This document shows, piece by piece, positions 7,811-15,424 of a stretch of DNA of 64,000 bases. A program made the position numbers and the translations under genes. The first letter of the stretch is position 1. Each line of letters begins with the position of its first letter. The notes under the pieces were generated by a model. It did not search any database and was not told the origin of the DNA. It was given only the letters and a program-made list of their open reading frames with translations. Source of the DNA: CAVUFH01 sp963740835 (lineage in GTDB: Bacteria > Actinomycetota > Acidimicrobiia > IMCC26256 > PALSA-610); contig CAVUFH010000001.1 of NCBI GenBank assembly GCA_963740835.1, forward strand, positions 395,267 through 459,266. The letters run 5' to 3'.

Positions 7811-8045
7811 TGCCGGTTCGCCGTCGCGTCGGACCCAGCGGAAGCGGAGCAGGAAACTGCGAAGCGGAAGTTGGAAAGGGCGTACAGCGGCCGGACGTGC
7901 ATCGCCTACGGGCGGAGCATGGCGACAGGCAGTGTGTATCGGGAGCGCTCGCAAGGGCTGCTCGTGATCACAGTGTCGGTCTGGGAACGGCCCCGAGGAG
8001 TTCGGAGCTGCACACGCAGCGAAGACTACTCGGGGCCTTCTCGCG
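7811..8045 (+). ncRNA. candidate structured leader or small RNA upstream of the helicase
   Basis: This part of a 517-base gene-free stretch (7564-8080) shows no convincing protein. It contains a strong hairpin: GGCCCCGAG at 7989-7997 pairs perfectly with CTCGGGGCC at 8029-8037. Inside it, GCTGC (8007-8011) pairs with GCAGC (8016-8020) around an ACAC loop. A further bulged helix is possible between about 7932 and 7973. A likely promoter at 7777-7804 would start transcription at its left edge. It resembles no RNA family that I recognise (RNase P RNA, tmRNA, SRP RNA and the common riboswitches were considered). It may be an independent small RNA or the 5' leader of the helicase mRNA. The rest of the stretch (7564-7740) shows nothing clear. 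Confidence 0.3.
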
Positions 8046-8080
8046 CTCCTGTCCTCGGTGGGGTCTACCGTGCGCACCCG

Positions 8081-9930
8081 ATGGACCTGCTGCTCGACGG
8101 GCTCGACGCGCGCCGAACGCGACGCGGTCACGACACCCGCGAACCCCCTCGCGATCCTCGCACCGGCCGGTGCGGGCAAGACGCGCGTCCTCACGCGCCG
8201 CATCGCGTTCCGCGCGCGAGAGGGTTCGGTCGAACCGCGCCACGTGCTCGCGGTCACGTTCACCCGCAAGGCCGCGGGCGAGCTCGTCGACCGGGTCGCC
8301 GGGCTCGGCGTCGCGGGCGTCACCGCCGGGACGTTCCACGCGCTGGCCCTCGCGCAACTGCGGCGGCGCGCGCTCGAGCAGCACCGTCCGGTGCCCACCG
8401 TGCTCGCCTCGAAGGCACGCATCCTCGGGCCACTCGCCCGGGATCGCGGCGCGGGGCCGGTCACCGCGGCCACGCTCTCCGACCTCGCGGCCGAGATCGA
8501 GTGGGCCAAGGCCCGCCTCGTGCGGCCCGAGCTGTACGCGACCGCGGCGCGCGCGGCCGGCCGCCGGCCGCCCCGACCCTTCAACGATGTCGCCGGCATC
8601 TACGCCCGCTACGAACGCGAGAAGCGCAGCAAGCGCACCTACGACTTCGACGACCTGCTCTGGCTGTGCGCGGACGCGATCGGGGAGGACCCGACGTTCG
8701 CGGCCACCCAGCGCTGGCGCTTCCGGCACGTGTTCGTCGACGAGTTCCAGGACGCCACACCGCTGCAACTCCGGCTGCTCGGTGCCTGGCTCGGTGCGAG
8801 CCCCGACCTCTGCGTCGTCGGCGATGCGGCACAGGCGATCTACGGCTTCGCGGGCGCGGATGCAACATCGTTGCTGGCGTTCGCCGAGCATTTCCCGGGC
8901 GCCACCGTCATCGCGCTCGACCGCAACTACCGCTCGACGCCGCAAGTCGTGGCCGTCGCCGAGTCGGTCCTCGCACCCGACGTCGCCGGCATGCGACCGG
9001 AGATCGTCGCGGTGCGGGCGGGCGGCCCGGCTCCGACGACGCTCGCGTACGCCGACGACGGCGCGGAAGCGGCGGCAGTCGCGCAGGGATGCTGGGAAGC
9101 GTTCACGGCGGGCGTGCCGTGGTCCGCGATGGCTGTGCTGTTCCGCACCAATGCGCAGTCGTCGTTGTTCGAAGCCGCGCTCGCCCGCCGGGGCATCCCG
9201 TGCCGGGTCGCCACCGGTGGACGATTCGTCGAGCGACCGTCGGTCCGCGCGCTGCTCGACGAGCTGCGCGCGGCCGAGCGAGAAGCGCGCGGCCGCGCGT
9301 TCGCGGAGCTGCTGGCCGATCTCGCGAGCGAGATCGCGCCGGAACCGCAGCCACGGGCCGACGACAAGCCGGCCGCGACCGCGCCTTCCGAGCGCGGGCC
9401 GTCCCGAACGGACGAAGAGCTGCGTGAGCATCGTGACGCGCTGCTGCGACTCGGCCGCGACTATCTCGCGTCCGAAGGCGGCACCGGCAGCGTCGCCGGC
9501 TTCGTCGCGTGGCTCGACCTCGCGACGCGGAACGAGCAGCGCGGCGGGCCAGGCCGTCGACTTGCTGACCTTCCACCGCGCCAAGGGGCTCGAGTGGCGC
9601 GTGGTCTTCGTCACCGGGTTGGAGCTCGGCCTCGTACCGATCTCCTGGGCGAACGCCCCGGCGGCCGTCGCCGAGGAACGACGCCTGCTCCACGTCGCCC
9701 TCGGCCGGGCCGAGGACGAGCTCCACCTCTCGTGGGCGCGGCAACGGACGGTGAACGGACGCCGGACCGGGCGCGAACCGAGCCCGTGGCTGGACGCGCT
9801 GGCCGGCCACGCCCAGGGATCCGCAGCCGCGCCGGTCGACCCGCGCAATGGGCTGGCCGCGGTACGGGCGGTGCTGCACGCCGCGCGGCCACCGCAACCG
9901 GTCCCCCGCGGCCGGCGCCGCACCCGTTGA
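8081..9930 (+). CDS. UvrD/PcrA-type superfamily 1 DNA helicase, two apparent frameshifts
   Basis: An ATP-dependent 3'-5' DNA helicase of about 615 residues once two single-base shifts are corrected. Motifs in order: APAGAGKTRVLTRRI (Walker A), TFHALAL (Ia/Ib region), VFVDEFQDATPLQ (II, a DEFQD box), VVGDAAQAIYGFAGA (III), LDRNYRSTPQVV (IV), FHRAKGLEW (V) and LLHVALGRAEDELHLSW (VI). The opening MDLLLDGLDA is in another frame from AERDAVTTPANP, and the shift near 8113 fits one extra C. Near 9546 one extra G moves NEQRGG out of register with GQAVDLLTFHRAKG. It lacks an obvious HRDC domain. A sigma region 4-like gene follows after 52 bases. Confidence 0.82.
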
Positions 9931-9982
9931 CGTGTCCGCGACGGCGCGGCGACCATGGGATCCCATCCCCCGGGAGGTCGCG

Positions 9983-10294
9983 ATGGCCCGTACGACGCTG
10001 CCGCTGTTCCCCACCGATGACGGTTGGCCGTATCCCGATGGCATCGCCGCGTGGGACGACGTCGACGACACGGAACCCGATCTCGACGCGCTCGAGCTGC
10101 GCGCCGATCCGCACGCCTTCGACGCGCTGACCGCGGCGGAGCGTGCCGCGGTGGTGCAGCATTTCGGGCTCGGTGGATGCATCCCGGTCCCGAGCAAGCA
10201 ACTCGGTGTCGAGCTCGGGTGCAGCCGGGCCGAAGCGCGCGAGCTGCTCGGTGCCGGCATCGACAAGCTCCGCACGCGCCTGCACTGCACCTGA
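9983..10294 (+). CDS. stand-alone sigma-70 region 4-like protein
   Basis: A 103-residue protein. The N-terminal 45 residues are acidic and unstructured-looking (PLFPTDDGWPYPDG, DDVDDTEPDLD). The C-terminal half resembles sigma-70 region 4: LTAAERAAVVQHFGLGG followed by PSKQLGVELGCSRAEARELL and ending KLRTRL, the helix-turn-helix that reads the -35 element. Regions 2 and 3 are absent, so it is not a complete sigma factor. It could be a regulator, an anti-sigma-like decoy or a phage-derived piece. GGGAGG lies about six bases before the ATG. It follows the helicase after 52 bases and may share its transcript. Confidence 0.65.
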   Translation: MARTTLPLFPTDDGWPYPDGIAAWDDVDDTEPDLDALELRADPHAFDALTAAERAAVVQHFGLGGCIPVPSKQLGVELGCSRAEARELLGAGIDKLRTRLHCT

Positions 10295-10339
10295 CCCGAC
10301 TCGCTCCGCGGAAGCGCGCGCGGCGGTACCGTGCGCGCG

Positions 10340-11680
10340 ATGCATCGATACGACGAGTTGACCGACCGAATCACGCGCGCCGTCTTCGCGTACACCGAAG
10401 CTCGATTGCGGCTCGACCCCGTGCCGCTCGACCACACGATCGCACCTTCCGAGTTGGACGCGCAGGCGCCGAGCCTGATCAGGCCGCGCGGCAATGACCC
10501 TGAGGTGGTGCTGCGCCAGTTCGAGGAAGTGCTGTCGCTCGCGATCATCTCGTGCGACAGCCCGCGGTTCCTCGCGTTCATCCCGGCCGCGCCGACCAAG
10601 GCATCGCTCCTGTTCGACATGGTCGTGTCGTCATCGTCGCTGTCGGGCATCTCGTGGTTGGAGGCGGGCGGCGCGGTGCACGCCGAGAACCAAGCACTGC
10701 GGTTCCTGGCAGATCTCGCGGGGCTGCCGGCCGGCGCGGGCGGATGCTTCGTCCAGGGCGGCTCGGCCGCGAACCTCTCGGCGCTCGCGGTTGCACGCGA
10801 CACCGCGAGACAGAACGTCGGGCGGGCCTTGCGTATCGCCGTGAGCGAGCAGACGCACTCGTCCGTCGCGAACACGATGCGCCTCCTCGATCTCCGTCCC
10901 TTGGTGGTTCCCGCCGACGACGACCGGCTCACCGGCGCCAACCTCGCCGCCGCGCTCGCAGCAGACCCCGACCCCGCGACCGTGTTCGCCGCCGTCGCGA
11001 CCGCGGGCACCACCAACGCTGGCCTCGTCGACGATCTCGCCGGCGTCGCCGCGGTCTGCGCGGACCGCGGCCTCTGGATGCACGTCGACGCGGCGTACGG
11101 CGGCGCCGCGCTCCTCGCGCCGACCGTCCGCGACCGGTTCACCGGCATCGACCACGCCGACTCGCTCGTCATCGATCCGCACAAGTGGTTGTACGGACCG
11201 TTCGATTGCGCCGCGCTCATATACCGCGAACCCGCACTCGCGCGCGCAGTGCACACGCAAGACGCGTCGTACCTTGACGTGATCCACGACGACCACGAGT
11301 GGAACCCTTCCGACTACGCGTACCAACTCACGCGACGCGCGCGCGGGCTGCCTCTGTGGTTCTCGCTCGCGGTGCACGGATCCGACGCGTATCGCGACGC
11401 GATCGAGCGCGTGCTGGCGACCGCGCACGCGACGGCGGCGCGCATCCGGGCGCTCCCCCATCTCGAGCTCGTCCGTGATCCCGAGCTGTCGATCGTGCTT
11501 TTCCGGAGGCGCGGTTGGACCGGCCCCGACTACGACGCGTGGTCGGCCCGCCTGCTCGAGCAGCAGATCGCGTTCGTGGCCCCATCGAGCTGGCACGGCG
11601 AGCCCGTCGCCCGCCTCGCGTTCCTCCACCCTGAGACCACGCTCGACATCGTCGACGAGATCCTCGCCACGACTGCGTGA
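10340..11680 (+). CDS. pyridoxal-dependent amino acid decarboxylase (group II)
   Basis: A 446-residue fold-type I PLP enzyme like aromatic-L-amino-acid, glutamate or tyrosine decarboxylases, which remove the carboxyl group of an amino acid. Seen are FVQGGSAANLSAL, the PLP phosphate site; AVATAGTTNAGLVDD; MHVDAAYGG with the Asp that contacts the ring nitrogen; and DPHKWLYGP with the Schiff-base Lys. The ATG at 10340 is preferred over a GTG three codons upstream. The stop lies about 70 bases before a small membrane protein gene. Substrate cannot be told from sequence: AADC-like proteins of this size include tyrosine, tryptophan and aspartate decarboxylases. Confidence 0.85.
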   Translation: MHRYDELTDRITRAVFAYTEARLRLDPVPLDHTIAPSELDAQAPSLIRPRGNDPEVVLRQFEEVLSLAIISCDSPRFLAFIPAAPTKASLLFDMVVSSSSLSGISWLEAGGAVHAENQALRFLADLAGLPAGAGGCFVQGGSAANLSALAVARDTARQNVGRALRIAVSEQTHSSVANTMRLLDLRPLVVPADDDRLTGANLAAALAADPDPATVFAAVATAGTTNAGLVDDLAGVAAVCADRGLWMHVDAAYGGAALLAPTVRDRFTGIDHADSLVIDPHKWLYGPFDCAALIYREPALARAVHTQDASYLDVIHDDHEWNPSDYAYQLTRRARGLPLWFSLAVHGSDAYRDAIERVLATAHATAARIRALPHLELVRDPELSIVLFRRRGWTGPDYDAWSARLLEQQIAFVAPSSWHGEPVARLAFLHPETTLDIVDEILATTA

Positions 11681-11753
11681 GCCAGCGCTCAGCATGCGCG
11701 GCAGATATGCGTGTGCTGATCGGACTGATCGGGCGCGGCGTACCCTCGCCATC

Positions 11754-11948
11754 ATGGCTGCGCTGCTGATCGCCGGTCTCGTACTGGTCGGTGTCGCCGC
11801 GCTGTGGGTACTCGCGGACTGGGGCCGACTTTCGGAGCGGATGCCGACTCAGGTTCTGCCACGGCGCGCTGCGTGGTATCCGTTCGTTGCCGGTACAGCG
11901 CTCATCGTCACGGGACTCGTCGTCAGACTGTCGCGCGGGCTCTCCTGA
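11754..11948 (+). CDS. small two-helix membrane protein
   Basis: A 64-residue protein with two hydrophobic segments: LLIAGLVLVGVAALWVLADW at residues 4-23 and YPFVAGTALIVTGLVVRL at about 42-59, joined by a basic loop (RLSERMPTQVLPRRAAW). I do not recognise the family. Its high leucine/valine content with sharp boundaries and Arg/Trp at the membrane edges argue for a real gene. It lies 73 bases downstream of the decarboxylase on the same strand and converges on the SnoaL-like gene. Confidence 0.55.
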   Translation: MAALLIAGLVLVGVAALWVLADWGRLSERMPTQVLPRRAAWYPFVAGTALIVTGLVVRLSRGLS

Positions 11949-11977
11949 GCCCGACGCCCGATCGGCATTCCTGCCGC

Positions 11978-12391
11978 TTAGGCGAGCCGCAACCCGAGCT
12001 GCCGACGGAAGCCGAGCTCGTCCCACACGATGCGGTAGCCGGTGATACGCCCATCAATGACGTCGAAGACATCGACCTCGTCGACCGAGAATGACTTGCC
12101 CGTACCGGCCGTGCCGTCGTACACACCCTGGTGAGTTCCGGTCATCGCAACGCGAGCGACGACCTTGTCGCCGTCAGCGACGAGGTCCTCGACCGTGTAG
12201 TGGAGGTCAGGGAAAGCGGCGAAGTAATACTCCAGCACCAACACCAAGCCAGCGCGATCGAGCCCGTCGGGACCTGGCGGCAGTCGGAAGTCTTCGGCCA
12301 TCAACTCGTCGATGACTGCCGTGTTGCGTCCATTTGCGGCCTCCTCGATGAAGCGCCGGACGACTGCCGCGTTCGGGTGATTGCTCATCAT
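11978..12391 (-). CDS. SnoaL-like / ester-cyclase family protein
   Basis: A 137-residue protein of the SnoaL/NTF2-like fold. NAAVVRRFIEEAANGRNTAVIDELMAEDFRLP is the typical opening helix pair; EYYFAAFPDLHYTVEDLVADGDKVVARVAMTGTHQG is the ester-cyclase (SnoaL) core; VFDVIDGRITGYRIVWDELG closes the cone. Members range from polyketide cyclases to proteins of unknown role. Several in-frame ATGs occur within ten bases (12397, 12391, 12388); 12391 has AAGGG at a workable distance. It is the last gene before the IS110 element on its left side and its upstream region may have been cut by that insertion. Confidence 0.8.
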   Translation of the reverse strand: MMSNHPNAAVVRRFIEEAANGRNTAVIDELMAEDFRLPPGPDGLDRAGLVLVLEYYFAAFPDLHYTVEDLVADGDKVVARVAMTGTHQGVYDGTAGTGKSFSVDEVDVFDVIDGRITGYRIVWDELGFRRQLGLRLA

Positions 12392-12493
12392 GACCATCCC
12401 TTCCACTACGCGCACATGTAAGCAACACTGGCGCCGGGGGTCCACCTCGGTTTCGGGGTTCCAGGGTTGCATGGTCATCCCGGCTGGTTCGGG

Positions 12494-12507
12494 TGGTGAC
12501 GTCACCA
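12494..12507. repeat. 14-base perfect palindrome at the left edge of the IS110 element
   Basis: TGGTGAC immediately followed by GTCACCA forms a perfect 14-base palindrome between the SnoaL-like gene and the transposase gene. It may be an operator of the SnoaL-like gene, a subterminal site of the insertion element, or part of the insertion target. Nothing in the sequence decides between these. Confidence 0.4.
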
Positions 12508-12529
12508 ACGCGCACTGAGGGAGACGCGT

Positions 12530-12732
12530 TGTCGATCTCGCCTCGTCAATCTGATCGTCACACTCGACCCGGCCACGGATGCCCCGGATGAGGGAAGTGG
12601 GTCGGCCCTTGAGGTCGGGCCCGTTTGCAACACATGTGTGGGAGCCGCGGTTGGGCGTGTCTTCCTTGGGACCGTGGCCGAACGTGCGTCGCTTCTCGAG
12701 CGAGTCGGTGCCAACGACAACGAGGAGACGAC
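12530..12732 (+). ncRNA. candidate bridge (guide) RNA region in the IS110 left end
   Basis: IS110-group elements are known to encode a structured guide RNA in the non-coding left end, which directs recombination by pairing with target and donor DNA. Here about 200 untranslated bases precede the transposase. Helices seen by eye: CGACCC (12565-12570) with GGGTCG (12599-12604), enclosing a 28-base internal loop that carries CGGATG twice; GGCCC (12604-12608) with GGGCC (12617-12621); and the palindrome ACACATGTGT near 12630. Two loop-bearing stems are the expected architecture, but I could not match the loops to flanking DNA, so limits and pairing are inferred. Confidence 0.4.
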
Positions 12733-14157
12733 ATGCATGACAGACGCCTGGTCGGTATCGATTTGGGGATCGCGTCCGCGCACGCGGTGCGCGTCCTCGA
12801 CGGTGAGGGCAACTCGCTCGCCAAACGCAAGGCGCTCCCGACGGTCGAGAGTCTCACGCAGATCGAGTCCGCCGCCTTGGAAGGAACTCCGCGGGGAACG
12901 CGCCTGGAGGTTGTGATCGAACCGACAGGGCCGGCATGGTTGCCGATCGCGGTGTTCTTCATCAATCGTGGGCACGTCGTGTATCGGGTGAGCTCGGCCG
13001 AGTCCGCGGATCTGCGCCGTTACCTCTCCAAGCACGCGAAGACCAACGGGATCGACGCGGACACCTTGGCGCGCATCCCGCTGTTCCATCCTGCAGGTGT
13101 GCAGGCACTCGAGCTGCCCAATGCCGATGCCGCGTCGTTGGATCGCCGAGTCCGCGCCGCGCACCGGCTGAGTCGTCAGATCGCGTTGCACAAGACTCGG
13201 ATCAAGGCGCTGGTCCGACAGGTGATGCCGATGAGTCCCCTGACGGGCAAGCTCACCCATGCAGATCTTGCGGTCCTGGAACGCTGGGCCGACCCCAACA
13301 TCCTGGTCAGAGCAGGTCGCAGGCGTGTCGCGGCGGTGATCGCCAACGCGTCGAACAACCACAGCGGCATCGAACGCGCCGAGGTGTGGCTCAGCGCGGC
13401 GCACGCCGCGATCGAGCTCTACGCGGGGCATCCTGCGGTTGCGTTCACGGCTCTCGCCGCCGAAATCGCGACCGAGGTCCGGCTCGTGCTCGTGTTCGAA
13501 CACGAACTCGTTGAGCACGCCAGCGAACGCGAGCGTGCGTACGCGAACGTCGATCCTGCCGGTCTGGCCCGCAGCCTGCCCGGCATCTCCGATGTCGGCG
13601 GTCCCGCGCTCGTCGCCAAGCTCGGTGACGCCGCTCGGTTCCGGCGCGGAAAACAAGTCCGCGCCTTCACCGGCCTGGCGCCAAAAGCATCCGAGACCGG
13701 GAACACCGACCGGAAAGGCCAAGCATTGTCCAAAGCCGGGCCGTCGCTGCTGCGCACCACGCTCGTCATCGCGGCCGACACCGCACGCAAACAAGATCCG
13801 CAGCTCGCACGCATCTACTACCTCCAGATGGTCGAACGAGGAAAGAACCACCTCGGCGCGTTGTGCGTGGTTGCGGCGACCCTCGCCGAGCGCGCCTGGA
13901 CCGTCATGAAACGCGGGACGCCCTACATCGTCTGCGACGTCGACGGCCGTCCCGTCGGACCCGAAGACGCCGCCGCCATCATCGCCGAACACTGGACCGT
14001 CCCCGCCGACGTTCGTGCTCGCCGTCGCAACAAGAAAGCAGGGAAGGCCCCCCAAGCGATCACGACCGGATCGCGCACACGGGGCGACCTTCCCCACAAC
14101 GCATCGTCAACGCACCACACACCGAAGGTGAATCCACGCGAACGAAGAATCGCTTGA
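12733..14157 (+). CDS. IS110-family transposase (DEDD recombinase)
   Basis: A 474-residue transposase. The N-terminal RuvC-like DEDD domain is visible as GIDLGIASAHAV (Asp10), VVIEPTGPAW (Glu63) and KTNGIDADTLARI (Asp108). The usual third acidic residue in K-T-D-x-x-D is Asn105 here. The C-terminal Tnp domain shows LPGISDVGGPALVAKLGD, FTGLAPKASETG and KGQALSKAGPSLLRTTLV, the region that holds the catalytic serine in studied members. A basic tail (RARRRNKKAGK) follows. GAGGAG lies five bases before the ATG. The reading frame is complete, so the element may be active if Asn105 is tolerated. Confidence 0.92.
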   Translation: MHDRRLVGIDLGIASAHAVRVLDGEGNSLAKRKALPTVESLTQIESAALEGTPRGTRLEVVIEPTGPAWLPIAVFFINRGHVVYRVSSAESADLRRYLSKHAKTNGIDADTLARIPLFHPAGVQALELPNADAASLDRRVRAAHRLSRQIALHKTRIKALVRQVMPMSPLTGKLTHADLAVLERWADPNILVRAGRRRVAAVIANASNNHSGIERAEVWLSAAHAAIELYAGHPAVAFTALAAEIATEVRLVLVFEHELVEHASERERAYANVDPAGLARSLPGISDVGGPALVAKLGDAARFRRGKQVRAFTGLAPKASETGNTDRKGQALSKAGPSLLRTTLVIAADTARKQDPQLARIYYLQMVERGKNHLGALCVVAATLAERAWTVMKRGTPYIVCDVDGRPVGPEDAAAIIAEHWTVPADVRARRRNKKAGKAPQAITTGSRTRGDLPHNASSTHHTPKVNPRERRIA

Positions 14158-14226
14158 CACCCGATCGCGGATAGGGAATCAGAGTGCCCGATACCGACCA
14201 CGCCTGTCATTCGATAGGGGAACGGC

Positions 14227-14754
14227 TCAGCACGCGCCCCACAAGCCGCGGTGCGCCTGCTGCGCGGCGAGTTCCTCGGCGAGCATGGCGCGAGCGTGGG
14301 CGCCGTTCGGCGGGATCACCAAGAGGCGCGCGTAGCCCTCGCGCAGCAGCTCGTCGTTGTAGCGGGCACCGTCGAGGACGACGTACGCGAGGAACCGGCC
14401 GTACTTGTCACGCACCTCCGCATCGCGCTCCAACGTCACCACCCGCCCCAGCAGGCGCGCCTGCGTGTAGTCACTCGCCTCCGGGCCGTAACACTGCACC
14501 GGCTTGGTGGGATGGTGAGTTTCCGGGGTGTCGACGCCCAAGAGTCGAACGGTGTCGCGAGTGCCATTCGCGAACTCGACGACGACGGTGTCACCGTCGA
14601 TCGTCTCCACGACGATCGCGCGAACGGTTGTGCCGGCCGTGGGTCGGCCGCCGGCGTACCAGCCCCACCCGATGCTCCCGAGCAGGGCGGCCGCCACGAT
14701 CGCCCACACCGGCACGATCCTCAGGCCACGAACCACGGCCCGGGAGCGGGCCAT
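14227..14754 (-). CDS. membrane-anchored thermonuclease (SNase-like)
   Basis: A 175-residue staphylococcal-nuclease homologue. An N-terminal hydrophobic helix (VPVWAIVAAALLGSIGWGWY, about residues 14-33) acts as signal or anchor, so the enzyme works outside the membrane. The SNase fold shows VETIDGDTVVVEF, VRLLGVDTPET with the catalytic Arg, and a central block RDKYGRFLAYVVLDG with the second Arg and Asp/Glu positions. It would cut DNA or RNA with calcium. The last 20 residues contain EELAAQQAHRGLWG, the normal C-terminal helix. It starts 62 bases from the divergent gene at 14817. Confidence 0.88.
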   Translation of the reverse strand: MARSRAVVRGLRIVPVWAIVAAALLGSIGWGWYAGGRPTAGTTVRAIVVETIDGDTVVVEFANGTRDTVRLLGVDTPETHHPTKPVQCYGPEASDYTQARLLGRVVTLERDAEVRDKYGRFLAYVVLDGARYNDELLREGYARLLVIPPNGAHARAMLAEELAAQQAHRGLWGAC

Positions 14755-14816
14755 CGGGGGAACTTACCGCCAGCATCCGAGTGTGCGACAGGGGTCGCCA
14801 CTACTGTTTTCCGACC

Positions 14817-15368
14817 ATGCGCGTCCTGCGTCGGCTCGTTCCCGTCATCCTTGTCGTCGCGCTCGTCGTCGCGCTCCTCCTCGTGTTCACCGCTCGGCCC
14901 GACATCCGCGACGCGCGCACGAACGTGAACACGAGCTGGGATGCCGCGGCCCCCGCGCTCGACACGCGGTTCGGGTTGCTGGCCACCGCCAACAGCACCG
15001 TGAAGGGCACGCCCGGCCCGGTCGGCGAGTTGGCCAAAGAGGTCGACGCGTCGCTCCAGGACTGGCTGCAAGCACGGGCGAGCAAGAACCGCGACCGCAG
15101 CATCGCGGTCGCCAACGAGCTCGAAGGCTTGGGGCGGCGGCTCGTGCTCGTCGTGCGCGCATCGCCGCGCGTCTCAGTGGATCCGAAGGTCACCGGGCCG
15201 GTCGACGCCTATGCCAACGCGGCGCGACCCGCCGAGCTCACCGCGTTCGCCGCCGCGGCGAAGGCGTACGCCGACGAGCGCGAGGGCCCGGTGCACGGCC
15301 TCGTCGCCCAGATGTTCGGCTACGACGCCGTTCCGTCGGTCGCGGTTCCGCCCACGCCTGCCGCGTAG
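14817..15368 (+). CDS. membrane-anchored protein of unknown function, weakly LemA-like
   Basis: A 183-residue protein with one N-terminal transmembrane helix (LVPVILVVALVVALLLVF, residues 7-24) and a helical outer part. The stretch DARTNVNTSWDAAAPALDTRFGLL followed by a long helix recalls LemA proteins, but the LemA core motifs are not clear, so I do not assign the family. The tail is Pro/Ala-rich (VAVPPTPAA). The gene stands between the thermonuclease and rmuC. Function is unknown. Confidence 0.6.
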   Translation: MRVLRRLVPVILVVALVVALLLVFTARPDIRDARTNVNTSWDAAAPALDTRFGLLATANSTVKGTPGPVGELAKEVDASLQDWLQARASKNRDRSIAVANELEGLGRRLVLVVRASPRVSVDPKVTGPVDAYANAARPAELTAFAAAAKAYADEREGPVHGLVAQMFGYDAVPSVAVPPTPAA

Positions 15369-15424
15369 CGGCATTCCCCGCTCGGCGGGCATAGTTGTCT
15401 CACCCGGTCTCTATGGTCGCCGCC

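Larger units (their letters stand above)
12508..14226 (+). mobile_element. IS110-family insertion element (limits approximate)
   Basis: The element consists of one IS110-type transposase gene (12733-14157), a long left non-coding part and a short right one (14158-14226, 69 bases). No terminal inverted repeats or target duplication could be found by eye, which is normal for this family. A long left end and short right end match the IS110 subgroup rather than IS1111. The limits given are the largest region free of neighbouring genes that is plausible; the true ends lie somewhere within 12410-12560 and 14158-14226. The element separates the SnoaL-like gene from a nuclease gene. Confidence 0.7.

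Noticed and set aside
7871..8113. Protein-coding reading of the leader in frame with the helicase start
   Set aside because: The frame is open but its translation is low-complexity and basic with no similarity to a helicase N-terminus before MDLLLDGLDA.
14158..14226. Terminal inverted repeats of the IS element
   Set aside because: Only short matches such as ATCAGA between the two ends were found, at chance level for this length; IS110 elements usually lack such repeats.
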